Counted from the first letter of the stretch, positions 17,457 to 27,728 are shown. The stretch: 64,000 nucleotides of DNA from Bacillota bacterium (GCA_023426125.1 JAFABI010000105.1:94969-158968); one strand, 5' to 3'. Notes: a model not told the origin generated them from the letters alone. A program made the numbers and translations.

Positions 17457-17600
17457 AAGAAGTGTCACTTCATCGAATTCTTCGCAGAGCTTCAGCAGTT
17501 GTTCCTTGTAGTAATTCTCAGGTGTAACATCAGTGCCAGCTTGAACCCCCAGCAGCAAGATCGCCACAAATGCCCGCCGCTCCGGCCAGGCCTTTTCTTC
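17457..17600 (-). pseudogene. Possible coding remnant, unrecognised
   Basis: The minus strand keeps an open frame across about 140 bases with protein-like composition (AILLLGVQAGTDVTPENYY and then KLCEEFDEVTLLIKKGK) but no ATG and no ribosome binding site; a GTG at 17567 is the only candidate start. The frame then runs into the hairpin at 17415-17450 and the promoter. It may be a truncated small gene or simply an open stretch. I do not recognise the family. Confidence 0.25.
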
Positions 17601-17602
17601 TA

Positions 17603-19843
17603 CTATTTTACGCTGCTGAAGGACATTTCCTTGACATAATCCCCCGGTTTCCTTTCTTCATATCGATAAAATGCGCGTTTGAAGGAATACTCGCTTTCGT
17701 AGCCCACCATGGAGGCGATTGTCCTCATATCATAGCATTTCGCCTGCAGCAGGACCTTGGCCTTCTCGATCCGGAGCCGGGTGACATAATCCATGAATTT
17801 TATGCCGGTGCACTCCTTAAACGCTTTGGAAATCGCCGGAAGCGACATGCCGAACCGGTCGCTGAGCGCCTGCAGGGACAAATCGCTATAATGGAAGTGG
17901 GCGTCCACATAACAAACCATTTCGTTATTCCTTGCCTGCTCCGTGCCCGGGATGCCTTCCGAGGCCTTTTTCCGGCAAATGCGCACCCCCAGCTCCAGAA
18001 TGTCCCTCCACTTGATCGATGGCTCCTGCCGTGAGAGGATGGTGTCCAGCTCGTTCCGGAATACGTCCGCATCGATATTCGACTCATACAAAACCCGCAG
18101 CATTGTCTCTTCCAGAAGGGAGGACAATTTATCCGCCCATTTGGTCCGCAACTCCCGTTTCTCGTTTTCCAGAATGAGCTCCTCCAGAATCTTCCGGACC
18201 GTCTCCTCGTTTCCCAGCTTGAGATTGGTGATCAGCTGGATTTCCCAATCGGTGGGGTAATAATAGATGACCTCCTCCGGCCCGGTGTGCTTCCCGCCGG
18301 GCGCGCCCGGCCATGCCGGCCTGTCCGCCCCTTCCCGGGCGGCGCAATAGGACTTGCTGATGCCGATGAAACCCTGGTAGAGCTCTCCGGCGGAAACCAG
18401 AAATCCGGCTCCGGCGACTGCGCCCACATGGTCCCGCAGACCGGAGATAATTTGATCGAGCCTGTCCGGGCCGGGCATTTCTTCTTCAAAAGAAAGGATG
18501 GCCACCAGTTCGTCGTTGATTGCCTCATACAGGTTGCAGCTTTGGCGGATCCTCCCCATATACTGCTCGATCCCGCCCAGCAGCTGGACAATTTGATGGT
18601 TTTTGTCATTCGGCAGTTCCTTCTGCATTTTTCCGCCCGCGGCATTATGAACGATACAAACACAGAAATAATGCTCCTCCCGGTATGCAATGCCGCACGC
18701 ATGGAAGCTTTCCAGCAGGCTGGCCGTGGTGCTCTGGCCTTCAAAATATCCTTTGATCAGCCGCATCAGAATATTGTTTTTCAACGCCTGCCGGTGCCTT
18801 TCCGCATTTTCCCGGAACCGGTCGTTCTCTGCCCGGATGCTGTCAAAGGACATCTCAATCAATTGATACTCCCTGATTTTTCTCTGGCGCAGGGCCTCCC
18901 GGGGCCCGTTCTGTATTTTGGTCAGGAGATTGTACAGGGGTTTGTAGCTCAGCAGGGAAAATAAATATGCCATGGCGGTTCCGGAAAGGAAAGAACAGGC
19001 GGTAATCAGGAGCAGGGTGTTCAGGTCGCTTACATACGCGTCGGAATAGGTGAACCGGAAGACGAATTCATAACTCCAGCCCGGCAGGATGGAGTTTTTG
19101 ACGATTTTATGCATCTCCGTGTCCGCTATTTTCATTCTGTTTTTCGCACTCAGGACCCGGGTTCCGTCCGCCAGCATGTTTACACCGACCGTATCGAATC
19201 CGATCATCTGCTCGATGCTGCCCTGGAACGACTGCCGGTTCCAGTAGAACATCGCATAGACCCGCGGCGCCTTTGCAATTTCAAGGCTTTTTACAATGAC
19301 AATGTAATTCTCCAGCACGAGAACATCCTCGGCAGCTTTCTCATAGTCCGCGTCCCCTCCGTGCTCCATCCGCTCCAGGATGCCGGAAAAGTCCACGGCG
19401 TAGTTCAGCCTGTTCCAATTGAGAAAGGCCTCCGTCGTGTACCAGTTGTTCGCGCTTACCACCGCGTTCCGGTAGGGATACAGGATGGAGATATTTCCGG
19501 CTGCCCCGGCATATCCGTATCGCTGCAGGTCGTTGCAGTACTCCACCTTGTCCAGTATGGTAAACTCATCGGCAAATACGTCGGTATCGGCGACATATTT
19601 GTAGATCCAGTTCAGATTCCTCAATTCATTGAGCCGTTCATCGATCTCCATGAATTTCCTGTCGATCTGGCCGGCGGTCTTCTGGGCCTCCAGATTATGT
19701 ATGTTTGCCATTTGCCGGATATTGTCGTCTTTCAGGGTTTTGGCAAACCCCAAAGAAAAAATAGTGATCGGAATCAGTAATATGATCCAGAAAAACAAAA
19801 ATGTCTTTTGGAACACCTTGCTCGATATATAACCTCTTCTCAT
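17603..19843 (-). CDS. Membrane-bound AraC-family regulator with extracellular sensor
   Basis: 746 aa. TM1 at about 12-34, an extracellular sensory region to about residue 275, TM2 at about 277-305, a cytoplasmic middle part, and an AraC HTH pair at the C-terminus (LSLQALSDRFGMSLPAISKAF, then MRTIASMVGYESEYSFKRAF). This one-component layout is common beside LplABC-type importers in Clostridia and Paenibacilli and is thought to sense the substrate outside and activate the importer. It is separated from the lipoprotein gene by a terminator, so it may be expressed from its own promoter. Confidence 0.88.
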   Translation of the reverse strand: MRRGYISSKVFQKTFLFFWIILLIPITIFSLGFAKTLKDDNIRQMANIHNLEAQKTAGQIDRKFMEIDERLNELRNLNWIYKYVADTDVFADEFTILDKVEYCNDLQRYGYAGAAGNISILYPYRNAVVSANNWYTTEAFLNWNRLNYAVDFSGILERMEHGGDADYEKAAEDVLVLENYIVIVKSLEIAKAPRVYAMFYWNRQSFQGSIEQMIGFDTVGVNMLADGTRVLSAKNRMKIADTEMHKIVKNSILPGWSYEFVFRFTYSDAYVSDLNTLLLITACSFLSGTAMAYLFSLLSYKPLYNLLTKIQNGPREALRQRKIREYQLIEMSFDSIRAENDRFRENAERHRQALKNNILMRLIKGYFEGQSTTASLLESFHACGIAYREEHYFCVCIVHNAAGGKMQKELPNDKNHQIVQLLGGIEQYMGRIRQSCNLYEAINDELVAILSFEEEMPGPDRLDQIISGLRDHVGAVAGAGFLVSAGELYQGFIGISKSYCAAREGADRPAWPGAPGGKHTGPEEVIYYYPTDWEIQLITNLKLGNEETVRKILEELILENEKRELRTKWADKLSSLLEETMLRVLYESNIDADVFRNELDTILSRQEPSIKWRDILELGVRICRKKASEGIPGTEQARNNEMVCYVDAHFHYSDLSLQALSDRFGMSLPAISKAFKECTGIKFMDYVTRLRIEKAKVLLQAKCYDMRTIASMVGYESEYSFKRAFYRYEERKPGDYVKEMSFSSVK

Positions 19844-19960
19844 AATATCACCCTATCTTTACTCAACGCTGTTCCGGGTCGACGTTCGTGACAGTGCCTC
19901 GCAAACCCGATCCCGCCGGCAGGCACAACCCGGCAGGCCGTCTTGTGCCCGTACCTGCAA

Positions 19961-19992
19961 ATGGAAAAAACGCCTTGAAGTATTTCAAGACG
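19961..19992 (-). terminator. Rho-independent terminator after the LplA-like gene
   Basis: The minus-strand stem CGTCTTGAA/TTCAAGGCG is followed by TTTTTT, about 20 bases past the stop of the lipoprotein gene at 20014. It ends the LplB-LplC-LplA transcript ahead of the AraC regulator gene. Confidence 0.85.
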
Positions 19993-20013
19993 CAAATCCC
20001 ATTTTCTCCTACT

Positions 20014-21684
20014 CTATTTTTTGAGCAGCTCCTGGTACTTGTCGACCCGGGCCTGGCTGACGGACAGCAATTCATCCAGTCCCAGCTGCTTGAACTTGCT
20101 GAGGTAGCTGTCCCAATCCTCCAGGGAGGACTGTCCCAGAATGAGCTTTGTCGACAATTCCTGCGAATAGGTCGTCAGATTGTTCAAAATCTTGCTCAGC
20201 GTCTCCAACTGCTGGTCGTCCGGCATTGCCATATACGAGCTGTTGGAATTGCTGTACCACGGCGTATATTTCATGATCTGAAGCTGGTAATCCTTTTTGA
20301 AATCCGGAACGGAAGCCAGTTCATACTCCAGGTTTGCCTCCTGGATAATCGGAAATACGGTGCCGCCATACAGCCGATTGCCCCGCGCCCTTCTTTCTTT
20401 GGCGGCCTCTTCGTCGCTGACGATGTTCTTAAAGAACTTTGTACCGTTTTCATCCACATAGTACGTGCTGTCCTTGATGCCCCAGCTCAGCAATTCGATG
20501 TAGCGGTCCGAATGTACTACATCAAAAAACCTGATCGCGCCCTCAATATCCTTGCAATCCTTTGTAATCGCATATTTGTCCCAGTACAGGGTGTTCGGCT
20601 CCATAACGGAATACGGCGTAATCCCGTCCACGGCCTTCAGCGGCATGATCGGCATATAGGCCGCGTCCTTCACCGGGGTCATCCCTTCATCCCAGGTTTG
20701 TATGCCGTAGCTGTAGTCGGCGGACAGCTTATTTTCGGCACGCTTTTGCGTCAGGGTCTCCCCCGGATTGGCAAGGCCTGTCGAATCCAGAACTCCCGCC
20801 TTGATCAGGGACTGCATGTATTTGAAATACTCCTTGATGCCATCCTGGTACCAGGGGGTCACCACCTTCAGACTGGTGGCATCCACGCTGACCAGGTCCA
20901 CGCCCAGGCCAAACCACTGGGCAATACCATTGTTGAAGACTTTCGGATCCAGGACCAGCACCTCATCCGCTTTCCCTGAGCCATTGGCATCCGAGTCGCG
21001 GAAAGCCTTCACCACATCAAAGAATTCTTCCTTCGTGGTCGGTACCGCTAGGCCCAGCCGATCCATCCAGTCCTTTCTCAGGAGCATAGTGGTCCCGACC
21101 GGAGCCGTCTCCGTCTTGTTGTAGTGCTTGTAATGGAGATTGGTGAACCAGTATTTCTTGCCGTCGGGAGCTGTTGTCAGTCCGTCCGAATTGGCGTAAT
21201 ACTTCTCAATGGTGCTGCGGATTGTCCCGTCGCTGTATTGGCCAATCAGGGAACCGATTTCCTTCAAAATGCCCTGTTTGGCCAGCGTAAGGGCTGTGGC
21301 GTCGTCCAACGGAGATATATTCACAATATCCGGCAGATTCGTCCCGGCCGCCATTCTGGTCTGGACCACCACCTTGTACTGCTCATTGGGCACCAGTTCA
21401 TAATCCAGCTGCAGACCTGCGCCGTCCAGCAGCTTTTGCACCTCCTGCCAGACCGGATATTCCTCCCGCTCCGCAAATTTCAAGAACTGATTGTTTCCTT
21501 GCTGGCCAAGCAATTTGAGCTTGTGGGTTTTTGGGGTGTCGCTGCCTGCAGTTTTTTCCGTACCGTTCCTGGCCGCGCCGACGGTTCCATCGGAGCTCCC
21601 GCCGGTACTGCCGCAGCCTCCAAGCACGGAAAGGGAGAGGGCCGCGCTCAGGCACAACGCCATCGGCTTTTTCCATAGGTTCAT
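20014..21684 (-). CDS. Extracellular solute-binding lipoprotein, LplA/YtcQ-like
   Basis: 556 aa. Lipoprotein signal with lipobox SVLGGCGS (Cys near 24), then a Gly/Ser/Thr linker. The mature protein is long, as in the LplA/YtcQ group, with the usual early DIVNISP and a calcium-loop-like DSDANGSGKADE near residue 229. The group binds oligosaccharides, often from plant or uronate-rich polymers. It pairs with the LplB and LplC-like permeases upstream; no ATPase is encoded. The start has an AAGGAGG box. Confidence 0.9.
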   Translation of the reverse strand: MNLWKKPMALCLSAALSLSVLGGCGSTGGSSDGTVGAARNGTEKTAGSDTPKTHKLKLLGQQGNNQFLKFAEREEYPVWQEVQKLLDGAGLQLDYELVPNEQYKVVVQTRMAAGTNLPDIVNISPLDDATALTLAKQGILKEIGSLIGQYSDGTIRSTIEKYYANSDGLTTAPDGKKYWFTNLHYKHYNKTETAPVGTTMLLRKDWMDRLGLAVPTTKEEFFDVVKAFRDSDANGSGKADEVLVLDPKVFNNGIAQWFGLGVDLVSVDATSLKVVTPWYQDGIKEYFKYMQSLIKAGVLDSTGLANPGETLTQKRAENKLSADYSYGIQTWDEGMTPVKDAAYMPIMPLKAVDGITPYSVMEPNTLYWDKYAITKDCKDIEGAIRFFDVVHSDRYIELLSWGIKDSTYYVDENGTKFFKNIVSDEEAAKERRARGNRLYGGTVFPIIQEANLEYELASVPDFKKDYQLQIMKYTPWYSNSNSSYMAMPDDQQLETLSKILNNLTTYSQELSTKLILGQSSLEDWDSYLSKFKQLGLDELLSVSQARVDKYQELLKK

Positions 21685-21756
21685 TTTGCTTCCTCCTTGT
21701 TTTCAGCTAGGCTGGTTTATTTATAGCTAACTGTGGGCCCACAGATTAACTCAAGG

Positions 21757-22665
21757 CTATCCTTTGAGGGAACCGATCATAACCCCTTTGATAAAATACT
21801 TCTGGAAAAAGGGGTAGGTAAAAATAATGGGCAGGGTGGTGAAAACAATGATCGAATACTTCAGCTGCATGCTGGAATACATCCTGCGCATCGCCTCCTC
21901 CATATCGGTGGAATTCAGCTTGGACAGATCCACCGACTGCTGGACCAGAACCCGCTGCAAGTACATCTGCAGCGGATGCAGGGAGGAGTCGGGCAGATAG
22001 ACCATGGCCGAAAACCAGCTGTTCCACATTCCGACGATGGTATAGATGGCGATTACCGCGAGAATCGGTTTTGACAGGGGGAAATAGATCCGGAACAGCA
22101 CCTGAAGGTTGCTCGCGCCGTCGATGAAGGCCGACTCCCGCAGTGCAGGGGGAAGGGAGGAAAAATAGGTGCGGACCAGAATGATGTTCCATATGCTGAC
22201 CATGGCCGGAATGATGATGGCCAGCCGGTTGTTGTACAGGCCGATCCTGGACATCAGCAAAAAGGTCGGGATCAGGCCGCCGTTAAAGTACATCGGTACC
22301 AGCAAATACCGCACCACCCATTTCCGCCCCCACAGGGTGCCCACTGTCAGCGGATAGGCCCCCAGGGTGCAGGTGAGAAGCATGGCCGCCGTCGTAGCGG
22401 TTACATAGATGATAGTATTCAAATAGGCCATCCACATCTCATTGTTCCGGAACAATAGCCCATAGTTGTCCAGCTGGAATCCCGACGGAACCAGAAATAC
22501 GCTTTTTGCCATTACATCCTGGGCATTGCTTACGGACTGGATAAATACGTAATACATCGGATATACGGTGGCAATACAAACCAACAAGGTAACGATGTAA
22601 AACAAGATGTCAATTGTTCTGGAACCTTCCCGAATCGTGTTCTTTCTTGTCATTGCAGTTTCCAT
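21757..22665 (-). CDS. ABC transporter permease, LplC/YtcP-like
   Basis: 302 aa with six membrane helices. The EAA-type loop reads ESAFIDGASNLQVLFRI near 190. The start at 22665 has an AAGGAGAGG box. It is the MalG-side subunit of the LplABC-type importer, transcribed between the LplB-like permease and the lipoprotein gene. Confidence 0.92.
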   Translation of the reverse strand: METAMTRKNTIREGSRTIDILFYIVTLLVCIATVYPMYYVFIQSVSNAQDVMAKSVFLVPSGFQLDNYGLLFRNNEMWMAYLNTIIYVTATTAAMLLTCTLGAYPLTVGTLWGRKWVVRYLLVPMYFNGGLIPTFLLMSRIGLYNNRLAIIIPAMVSIWNIILVRTYFSSLPPALRESAFIDGASNLQVLFRIYFPLSKPILAVIAIYTIVGMWNSWFSAMVYLPDSSLHPLQMYLQRVLVQQSVDLSKLNSTDMEEAMRRMYSSMQLKYSIIVFTTLPIIFTYPFFQKYFIKGVMIGSLKG

Positions 22666-22679
22666 CAGCCTCTCCTTCT

Positions 22680-23639
22680 CTACCAGAGCGAATAGTCACT
22701 TGTTTTTCTGGCTACAAAATTTGCACCGAAAACCAGTGTAAAATTAATGATTGCAGTAAAGATATCCACCGAGGTACCGTAGCTGAACCTGCCGGTAAGA
22801 AGGGCATCCCGGTATATATACGTGCCCACCACATCCGCAGTTTGATAGGTCGCAGGGTTGTACAGCAGGAGGATCATCTCCGTATTGGCGCTCAGCAGGC
22901 CGCCTACGGCAAAGATCAGCATAATGGTGATCGTCGGCCGGATCATGGGAAGCGTCACGTGCCACATCTGTTTCAAGCGGTTGGCGCCGTCCAGTCTGGC
23001 CGCTTCATATAAACTAATATCAATTGCTGACATAGAAGACAAATATAATATGCTTCCGAAGCCGAAAGTTTTCCAGATATTTGTAAAGGTATAGATCCAC
23101 GGGAACGCCTCCGGCGAGTTGTTGTACGCCACCGGCGTCAGTCCCGCCAACGCCCGGACCTGGTTCAGGATGCCGTCGGAATTGGTGAAGGAAATGACCA
23201 TTCCCGCCACGACAACCGCAGAAACAAAGTGGGGAAGATAGCTCACCGTTTGAACAAACTTCCGGTAGAAGGGGGCCCTGACCTCATTGAGCAGGAGAGC
23301 AAACAGGATCGGCGTCCAGAATACCAGCCCGAGGTTCAGCACGCTGAGTACAACGGTATTCTTTATCAGCCTCCAGAAATACATATTGGTGATGAATTCG
23401 GAAAAGTGCTGCAAGCCCACCCATTTTGTGCTTCCGTCAAGGGAAATGAAGCTGCTGCCGGGCAGGTAATCCTGAAATGCAATGACGATTCCGTACATGG
23501 GCAGGTAGCAAAAAATGAAAATATGTACCAGCACCGGCAGCATAATAAGATACAGTTCTACGTTCTCTTTCAGATTTCTGAGCTTTCTCTTCTTTCTTAC
23601 AGCAGATCCGGTATTTGCAATGATTGTACCATCCGTCAT
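22680..23639 (-). CDS. ABC transporter permease, LplB-like
   Basis: 319 aa from the ATG at 23639 (MTDGTIIANT), which has a GGAGG box 7 bases upstream; an alternative start 10 codons earlier lacks one. About six membrane helices; the EAA loop is EAARLDGANRLKQMWHV near residue 215. First gene of the LplB-LplC-LplA operon, so the promoter should lie in 23640-23790. Confidence 0.9.
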   Translation of the reverse strand: MTDGTIIANTGSAVRKKRKLRNLKENVELYLIMLPVLVHIFIFCYLPMYGIVIAFQDYLPGSSFISLDGSTKWVGLQHFSEFITNMYFWRLIKNTVVLSVLNLGLVFWTPILFALLLNEVRAPFYRKFVQTVSYLPHFVSAVVVAGMVISFTNSDGILNQVRALAGLTPVAYNNSPEAFPWIYTFTNIWKTFGFGSILYLSSMSAIDISLYEAARLDGANRLKQMWHVTLPMIRPTITIMLIFAVGGLLSANTEMILLLYNPATYQTADVVGTYIYRDALLTGRFSYGTSVDIFTAIINFTLVFGANFVARKTSDYSLW

Positions 23640-24244
23640 TCCGCAACCTCCACAACAAATGTTCCGCAATTCCGCCCCTCCGTTTCATTGGCTGAAAATA
23701 CCCGGGGAACGTCGTGCGGTTTGCCTACGGGCGTATGGTTTGCCGCCCGTTTGTTATAAGTATAGTTGAAAGTTAACAGAAAAACAACAAACATAAATTT
23801 CAGAAGACGAACATTTTTTATCCCCTGCCGCCGGCCTGGCCGGCATCCTGCAAAAATGCCTTCCATACTGCCTTCGGAGGTTTCCGCCCTTCGGCCGCAG
23901 CGGCCGGGGAGGCCTGAATTATACCTTCAGCCGGGAAACGCTGTCCGCCAGTTCTCCGGCTTTTTTCTCGCCTGCTCCTCCAGCCGGATGACCGTATTGG
24001 AGAGCTGTACGGTGTGCCGTCCTGAGGCATGGGCATTGCGAGGAGCTTGCGGTATAGCTGGTTACCCATGCGGCCCGGGAATCTTGTTTTTTCTTGCGGT
24101 CTGAGATGCTGTAAGCGACCCTCGCAATGACAATCTACGCACTGAAGTATCTCTTTGCAGACACAAAAGCAGAAAGTGGTGGAACACCTGACAAACAAGT
24201 TGTTTACACCACTTTACCATAAAATATCTAACCTGATTTACATT
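23640..24244. other. 600-base intergenic region without a convincing gene
   Basis: Contains a GC-rich palindrome near 23890-23910 (CGGCCGCAGCGGCCG), a repeat-like segment around 24025-24132 ending CTCGCAATGACA (compare 3680-3700), and an inverted repeat AAAGTGGTG/CACCACTTT (24173-24181 with 24207-24215) enclosing AAACAAGTTGTTT, just downstream of the kinase gene stop and possibly its terminator. The LplB operon promoter should be near its left end. No protein-coding signal was accepted. Confidence 0.5.
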
Positions 24245-24994
24245 TTAATCGTATTCCACCACATCTGCCCAGCTGAGCAGCAGCTTGCTCTCCTCCGGCC
24301 TGCCCATTACCGACTGCTCCGCAGCCACGATGGGGATCCACTTCTGGATGTACTGCTTTGCGGTATCGCTCTTTTTACAGAACAGGTTCATATATTGCTC
24401 TGCAATCCCGGCATATTCCGAAAGCATAAACAGGAGATACGTCCTTGCCACGTCCGCCGAGGCATTTCCCTGGGTCGCATGGGCCCAATCCAGGATAAAC
24501 GGCGTGCCGTCGTCCCGCACGATGATATTGCTGGGAATGAAATCGCCGTGGCAGACCTTTGTATGCCTGGGCATCGATTCCAGCCGTGTATGCAGCTCGT
24601 AGCGCGTCGTAGCGTCCAGAGCCGAAGCGGATATCTTCCGGTTCATTTTGTCCTTCAGCTTGGTCAGCAGCGGCGCCTTCCGGGAATGAACCTCCATCTG
24701 AAGGTCTACGAAGAATTCGAGATACGCCTCCAGCTTTTCCGGATTTTCCAGCATCAGCTGGGACAGCGTTTTTCCTTCGATAAACTCCGATATGATGGCC
24801 CATTTACCGTCAATTGTGGTTACCTCGATGATTTTGGGAATGTTCAGCCCGGTTTCCTCCACACGGGCCTGGTTAAGCGCCTCGTTCAGAACGTCCGCCT
24901 TGCTGTAATTGCTGTCAAACAGCTTGATTTTTCTGTCCCCGTCCCGGTAAATGGTCTTTGAGGTCCGAACAGCCAGAACATGATCAAGTTTCAT
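24245..24994 (-). CDS. APH/choline-kinase-like phosphotransferase
   Basis: 249 aa. The kinase catalytic motif is VCHGDFIPSNIIV near 148-160 and the metal-binding motif is FILDWAHA near 168-175, as in the aminoglycoside phosphotransferase superfamily. The N-lobe has VRTSKTIYRDGDRKIKLF in place of a classic glycine-rich loop and IISEFIEGKTL as hinge. The superfamily phosphorylates small hydroxyl compounds (choline, homoserine, sugars, drugs), so function cannot be assigned. It stands alone between two intergenic regions, with a good AGGAGGGAAGG box. Confidence 0.78.
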   Translation of the reverse strand: MKLDHVLAVRTSKTIYRDGDRKIKLFDSNYSKADVLNEALNQARVEETGLNIPKIIEVTTIDGKWAIISEFIEGKTLSQLMLENPEKLEAYLEFFVDLQMEVHSRKAPLLTKLKDKMNRKISASALDATTRYELHTRLESMPRHTKVCHGDFIPSNIIVRDDGTPFILDWAHATQGNASADVARTYLLFMLSEYAGIAEQYMNLFCKKSDTAKQYIQKWIPIVAAEQSVMGRPEESKLLLSWADVVEYD

Positions 24995-25018
24995 TACCCT
25001 TCCCTCCTATTCTTTTTC

Positions 25019-25116
25019 GGAATCGTTAAAATATAACTTCCGATAATCTTTTCCGGGGAACTACGCTTGGCGCTCCATTCCCCAGAAAAGAATCGGAACT
25101 AATATTTTAGCGATCC
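25019..25116. repeat. Long inverted repeat element, MITE-like (copy 1 of the AAAATATAACTTCCG family)
   Basis: Arms of about 40 bases (GGAATCGTTAAAATAT... paired with ...ATATTTTAGCGATCC) enclose a 17-base centre. The inner AAAATATAACTTCCG motif is shared with a 143-base element at 47076-47218 and a half-copy at 32327-32345. The right arm covers the last codons of adhE, and no T-run follows on either strand, so it is not a standard terminator. Confidence 0.65.
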
Positions 25117-27728
25117 TTAGTTGTGCCGTAATAGGCATTCAGATACATCTGCCGTATCTCACTCATCAGGGGATATCGTGGATTTGCGCCTGTGCACTGG
25201 TCGTCAAAGGCCTGCTCCACCATTTCGTCCAGACGGCTGAGAAAATCCTTTTCGTCTATACCATAGTCACGGATGGTCTTCTTTATTCCTACTTTTTCCT
25301 TCAGCTCACCCAGCGCACGGATAAAATTATCCAGCTTGTCGCCGGCAGTCTTTCCGCCGATTCCCAGATAGTCCGCAATCTCTGCATACCTTGCCAGCGT
25401 ATGGGGATGGTCGTACTGCGAGAAAGTGCCCATCTTTACGGGGACCTCGCTGGAATTGAAGCGGAGGACCTCGTCGATCATCAGGGCATTGGCGACGCCA
25501 TGGGGCAGATGATGGAAGGAGCCAAGCTTGTGGGCCATGGAATGGCATACGCCCAGGAAGGCGTTGGCAAAGGCCATACCGGCAATGGTAGCCGCGTTGG
25601 CCATCTTCTCACGGGCCACAGGATCCCTGGGGCCGTTGTCATACGCCCGGGGTAAAAATTCAAAGATCATTTTCAGGGAACGCAGCGCCAGTCCGTCGGT
25701 ATAGTCCGTCGCCAGCATGGAAGCATAGGCTTCTACGGCATGGGTCACGGCATCGATCCCCGACGCGGCGGTCAATCCTTTGGGCGCGTTCATCATCATA
25801 TCCGCATCCACAATGGCCATATCCGGCATCAGCTCGTAGTCCGCCAGGGGGTATTTGACACCGGTGGTTTCATCGGTAATGACCGCAAAGGGCGTTACCT
25901 CGCTGCCTGTCCCAGCAGTCGTGGGAACGGCGATAAAATAGGCTTTCTCACCCATTTTCGGAAAGGTGTAAACGCGTTTGCGGATATCGGCGAAGCGCAT
26001 GGCCATATCCATAAAATCCGCCTCAGGGTGCTCATACATGACCCACATAATCTTTGCCGCGTCCATGGCGGAGCCGCCGCCAAGAGCGATGATGGTGTCG
26101 GGAGTGAAGGATAGCATCTGTGCCGCGCCTTCCTTTGCGCAGGCCAGGGACGGATCCGGCTCCACATTGTAGAAGGTGGCGTGCTGTATTCCCATTTCGT
26201 CCAGCTTGTCTGTAACCGCTCTGGTATAGCCATTGCTGTAAAGGAAGCTGTCGGTGACGATGAAAACCTTCCTGGATGCTCTTACGGTTTTAAGCTCGTC
26301 GAGAGCAACAGGCAGGCACCCCTTTTTAATATATACCTTTTCAGGTGTACGGAACCACAGCATGTTCTCTCTCCTTTCTGCTACCGTTTTTATATTGAGA
26401 AGGTGCTTGACACCTACGTTGTCGGATACGGAGTTGCCGCCCCACGAGCCGCAGCCGAGGGTCAGGGAGGGAGCCAGCTTGAAATTGTACAGGTCGCCGA
26501 TACCGCCATGGGATGAAGGCGTATTCACAAGAATACGGCAGGTTTTCATCCTTTCGGCAAACAGATCCAGCTTTTCTTTTTCCGCGACGGCATCCAGGTA
26601 TACCGATGCCGTATGCCCATATCCTCCGTCGGCAATGAGATGCTCCGCCTTTTCTATGGCGTCGGCAAAATCCTTTGCCTTGTACATGGCCAGTACGGGA
26701 GAAAGCTTCTCATGGGCAAACTCTTCCGAGAGCTCAACGCTTTCCACCTCACCGATGAGGATCTTGGCTGCTTCCGGCACCGTTACGCCCGCCAGGGAAG
26801 CGATTTTATATGCCGGCTGCCCGACAATTTTCGCATTGAGAGCGCCGTTAATGATAATGGTCTTCCTTACCTTTTCGGTTTCCTCCTTATTGAGGAAGTA
26901 ACAGCCGCGGCTGCCAAACTCCTTTTTAACCTTTGCATAGACCTTATCCAGGACGATGACAGACTGCTCCGACGCACAAATCATGCCATTGTCAAAAGTC
27001 TTGGAATGAATGATGGAGCTGACCGCCAGCAGAATATCGGCACTGTCGTCAATGATGGCGGGCGTGTTGCCCGGCCCCACGCCGATGGCAGGCTTGCCGC
27101 TGGAATAGGCGCTCTTCACCATTCCGGGACCGCCTGTGGCCAGGATGATGTCGGCCTCCTTCATAACAAGGTTGGTCAATTCAAGGCTGGGTACGTCGAT
27201 CCAGTCGATGATGCCTTCAGGCGCCCCCGCCGCCACAGCGGCCTCCAGTACGATTTTGGCGGCTTCCATGGTACAGCCCTTCGCCCGCGGATGGGGACTG
27301 ATAATAATCCCGTTACGGGTCTTTAACGCCAGCAGCGTTTTGAAAATCGTCGTAGAAGTCGGGTTTGTCGTAGGAATAACCGCCGCAATTACGCCGATAG
27401 GCTCGGCAATTTTCTTCAGGCCGTAAGCCTTATCCTCCTCCACTACGCCGCAGGTCCGGGTATCCTTATATGCATTATAAATATATTCCGAGGCATAGTG
27501 ATTTTTAATGACTTTGTCTTCCACAACTCCCATGCCGGTTTCTTTCACTGCCATTTTTGCCAGGGGTATCCTGGCCTTGTTTGCCGCCGCAGCCGCAGCC
27601 AGAAATATTTTGTCCACCTGTTCCTGGGTATAGGTTGAAAATATCTGCTGGGCGGACCTTACCCGCACTACGGCCTCCTGCAGTTTTTCCACGCTGTCAA
27701 CTGTTGTACGCAAATATTCCTTCTTCAT
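25107..27728 (-). CDS. adhE: Bifunctional acetaldehyde-CoA/alcohol dehydrogenase AdhE
   Basis: 873 aa, the usual AdhE length. Residues 1-440 are the CoA-acylating aldehyde dehydrogenase with catalytic Cys in GMICASEQ near 248. Residues 460-873 are the iron-dependent alcohol dehydrogenase, with GGGSAMDAAK and the metal ligands in VTHAVEAY, HSMAHKLG and FHHLPHG. It converts acetyl-CoA to ethanol using two NADH and forms spirosomes in known members. Two Rex boxes upstream indicate derepression when NADH/NAD+ is high. It stands as a single gene; the 3' end is overlapped by a repeat element. Confidence 0.97.
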   Translation of the reverse strand: MKKEYLRTTVDSVEKLQEAVVRVRSAQQIFSTYTQEQVDKIFLAAAAAANKARIPLAKMAVKETGMGVVEDKVIKNHYASEYIYNAYKDTRTCGVVEEDKAYGLKKIAEPIGVIAAVIPTTNPTSTTIFKTLLALKTRNGIIISPHPRAKGCTMEAAKIVLEAAVAAGAPEGIIDWIDVPSLELTNLVMKEADIILATGGPGMVKSAYSSGKPAIGVGPGNTPAIIDDSADILLAVSSIIHSKTFDNGMICASEQSVIVLDKVYAKVKKEFGSRGCYFLNKEETEKVRKTIIINGALNAKIVGQPAYKIASLAGVTVPEAAKILIGEVESVELSEEFAHEKLSPVLAMYKAKDFADAIEKAEHLIADGGYGHTASVYLDAVAEKEKLDLFAERMKTCRILVNTPSSHGGIGDLYNFKLAPSLTLGCGSWGGNSVSDNVGVKHLLNIKTVAERRENMLWFRTPEKVYIKKGCLPVALDELKTVRASRKVFIVTDSFLYSNGYTRAVTDKLDEMGIQHATFYNVEPDPSLACAKEGAAQMLSFTPDTIIALGGGSAMDAAKIMWVMYEHPEADFMDMAMRFADIRKRVYTFPKMGEKAYFIAVPTTAGTGSEVTPFAVITDETTGVKYPLADYELMPDMAIVDADMMMNAPKGLTAASGIDAVTHAVEAYASMLATDYTDGLALRSLKMIFEFLPRAYDNGPRDPVAREKMANAATIAGMAFANAFLGVCHSMAHKLGSFHHLPHGVANALMIDEVLRFNSSEVPVKMGTFSQYDHPHTLARYAEIADYLGIGGKTAGDKLDNFIRALGELKEKVGIKKTIRDYGIDEKDFLSRLDEMVEQAFDDQCTGANPRYPLMSEIRQMYLNAYYGTTKDR

